NCBI GenBank assembly: GCA_022592445.1
Contig: JABYQR010000622.1
Coordinates: 1-15,919 of the forward strand
Reading direction: 5' to 3'
DNA: 15,919 nt
From: Cytidiella melzeri
Taxonomy: Eukaryota; Basidiomycota; Agaricomycetes; Polyporales; Irpicaceae
Each line of letters starts with the position of its first letter. Position 1 is the stretch's first letter. Shown here piece after piece: positions 14,611-15,919 of the stretch. The notes under the pieces are model-generated. The model did not search any database, was not told the DNA's origin, and worked only from the letters and a program-made list of their open reading frames with translations. Position numbers and translations under genes: made by a program.

Positions 14611-15919
14611 ATGGCCTCTCAATCCAACGCCGGATCCAACGCTGCCCCCGCTGCTGCCTCTAACCTCACCCACTCTGTTCCTTTCGGCAAAATCACGCCG
14701 ATTGTCTACAACCCTTCAGTTGAGAACTTTGAGCAGCATATCTTCCACAACCTAAACACGGCCCAAAGGGCTTTTACTCGTACGGTTGAAGGTGGAGCAA
14801 CTGCTGCCATCGTCCACAATATGATGAATCAAATGGTTCTTATCTGGAACAACCAGCTGTCCCTCCTGGAGGATAACCTCCAGGAATACGTCGACAAGGT
14901 CGCTCAAGACCTATATTCGCAGTCCGCTGCTGACACCCAAGTCCAGCGGATGGACACTGACCTGGATATGGTCAAAACGACGATCACAAATGTGGTCAAC
15001 CAGATTAATCAGCTTCCCTTGTCTCAAGGACAAGGAGGATCCTCGCGCCAGCCCAAGATTGGCGAACCCCCGGAGTTCAACGGTACCGATGGCAAGGTCA
15101 AGTTCAACGAGTGGTTGAACAAGATCTCTCTGTGGCTTGTCCACGAGAACGTTGCTACTGACAGGCAACGTATTGCCGTCGCGATGAACCGGCTCTCAGG
15201 CGCGGCGGCTCAATACATGGAGCCGTGGATCAAGAAGCTGACGAAGGGTCAGACGATCGGAACGTGGGAAGAGTTCGAAAATGAGCTCAAGGTACAATAC
15301 GGTCAACGGGACGACAAGGAGGGCGCTCGAAAGGAGCTTAACGCCTTGTTCAACAATACAGATTGGCACACAAGAACTTCGTCAAGTATGCGGAACGCTT
15401 CCGTACGCTTGGCAGGCTTTCTGGATATGAGGACGACTTGCTATTCACAAGCTCAAGCACGTCATCGAGAAGGACATGCGGCTTGTCATGATCGGGAAAG
15501 ATGAAAATCAAATTCCGACAACTTGGCCGCAGTTCCTCGACCTCTTGCTGGACATCCACAAGAAGGTCTATCCGAGAAAGCGCAGGGCCAGATCTTTGCG
15601 AAGGAAAAGGATACGTCCACTCCTATGGAGGTGGACGCTGCGGACAAAAAGAAGAAGAAGAAGAGAAGCGGAACAAGGGCAAAGGCAAGGAGGTAAATTC
15701 GACTGAAAAGTCGGAGAAGTTCTGCCACATCCACAAGTCGAAAGGACATAACACGGATGAGTGCAACCTCAACGGCCTCAAAAAGAAGCCCGATGACAAG
15801 AAGAAGGATGGGAAGAAGGATGGAAAGTCTTCGGCGCCGAAGAAGATTCGGGCAGCAGATGCGAGGATTCAGGATCGGACAGCGAGGCCGAAGCCCCTAA
15901 GGCTTCGTCGTCTAAAACA
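14611..15919 (+). CDS. gag: Ty3/Gypsy Gag polyprotein, partial, with five apparent -1 shifts
   Basis: ATG at 14611 (GAAGCAATGG) opens MASQSNAGSN. A helical/coiled region spans about residues 90-135, then the Gag capsid-type domain starts near residue 148 (PKIGEPPEFNGT, FNEWLNKISLWL, AVAMNRLSGAAAQYMEPW, TWEEFENELKVQYG). The typical continuation is present but spread over frames: LAHKNFVKYAERFRTLG (from 15363), then HKLKHVIEKDMRLVMIGKDE (from 15446), then EKAQGQIFAKEKD (from 15574), a Lys-rich tract, then from about 15663 a zinc-binding motif FCHIHKSKGHNTDEC (15720-15764), and an acidic Ser-rich tail from 15863. Each step is a loss of one base. It runs off the window; protease and pol should follow. 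Restoring phase requires no substitution, so the gene is probably intact in reality or very recently broken. Confidence 0.82.

Noticed and set aside
1..15919. tRNA, rRNA or CRISPR array
   Set aside because: No cloverleaf with conserved arms, no rRNA signature and no regularly spaced direct repeats with unique spacers were seen on either strand.

Overview
This window looks like a repeat-dominated stretch of an Agaricomycete (basidiomycete fungus) nuclear genome. The evidence is a fungal KDZ-type transposase with a 50-nt intron, chromodomain-bearing Ty3/Gypsy retrotransposons, short GT-AG introns with TACTAAC-like branch points, and no bacterial operon structure. The genus cannot be fixed from the sequence. 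No intact host gene is visible; almost everything recognisable is a mobile element or a decayed reading frame.

Left part (1-1980): the C-terminal end of a decayed KDZ transposase, read on the + strand, with one intron and two in-frame TGA codons. It is split by a 781-bp solo LTR (family A, 795-1575) flanked by a perfect 5-bp target duplication TTAAT. The transposase resumes in the same frame after the LTR and ends in an Ala-Pro-rich tail. At 1981-4444 there is one weak gene candidate (about 2629-3102, resembling the helical N-terminal domain of fungal MLKL/NLR-like proteins) and otherwise non-coding DNA, including a cluster of ATGAGTCAT (Gcn4/AP-1 type) sites.

Middle (4445-8454): a 5'-truncated Ty3/Gypsy chromovirus. 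It keeps the end of reverse transcriptase, RNase H, integrase (zinc-binding region, D-D35-E), chromodomain, polypurine tract and 3' LTR (family A again, 823 bp). It carries seven nonsense codons but no frameshift, so it decayed by substitution. A second solo LTR (family B, 5122-5879) is nested in it between RNase H and integrase, with a perfect GTTTT duplication. Families A and B share an odd LTR layout: a TATA box, then an intron-like segment with a GT donor, branch-point-like sequence and AG acceptor, whose two boundaries carry the same 20-21 bp direct repeat.

Right-middle (8455-12366): largely non-coding, with a small broken ORF downstream of a TATA box set in an inverted repeat (9491-9738), an 830-bp foldback element with roughly 380-bp arms (10123-10952), and a CpG-rich block carrying a minus-strand Cys-rich reading frame broken by one TAG (12034-11507) with its own TATA box.

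Right end (12367-15919): the 5' end of a third, younger Ty3/Gypsy element (family C). It has an LTR with minisatellite repeats and a TATA box, a hairpin-dense leader, an extra coiled-coil ORF upstream of gag, and gag itself with a Gag capsid-like domain and a C/H zinc-binding motif. This element has no nonsense codons in its coding frames. Instead it has a series of -1 shifts, five of them in the last 560 bases, which look more like sequencing or assembly deletions than biological decay.
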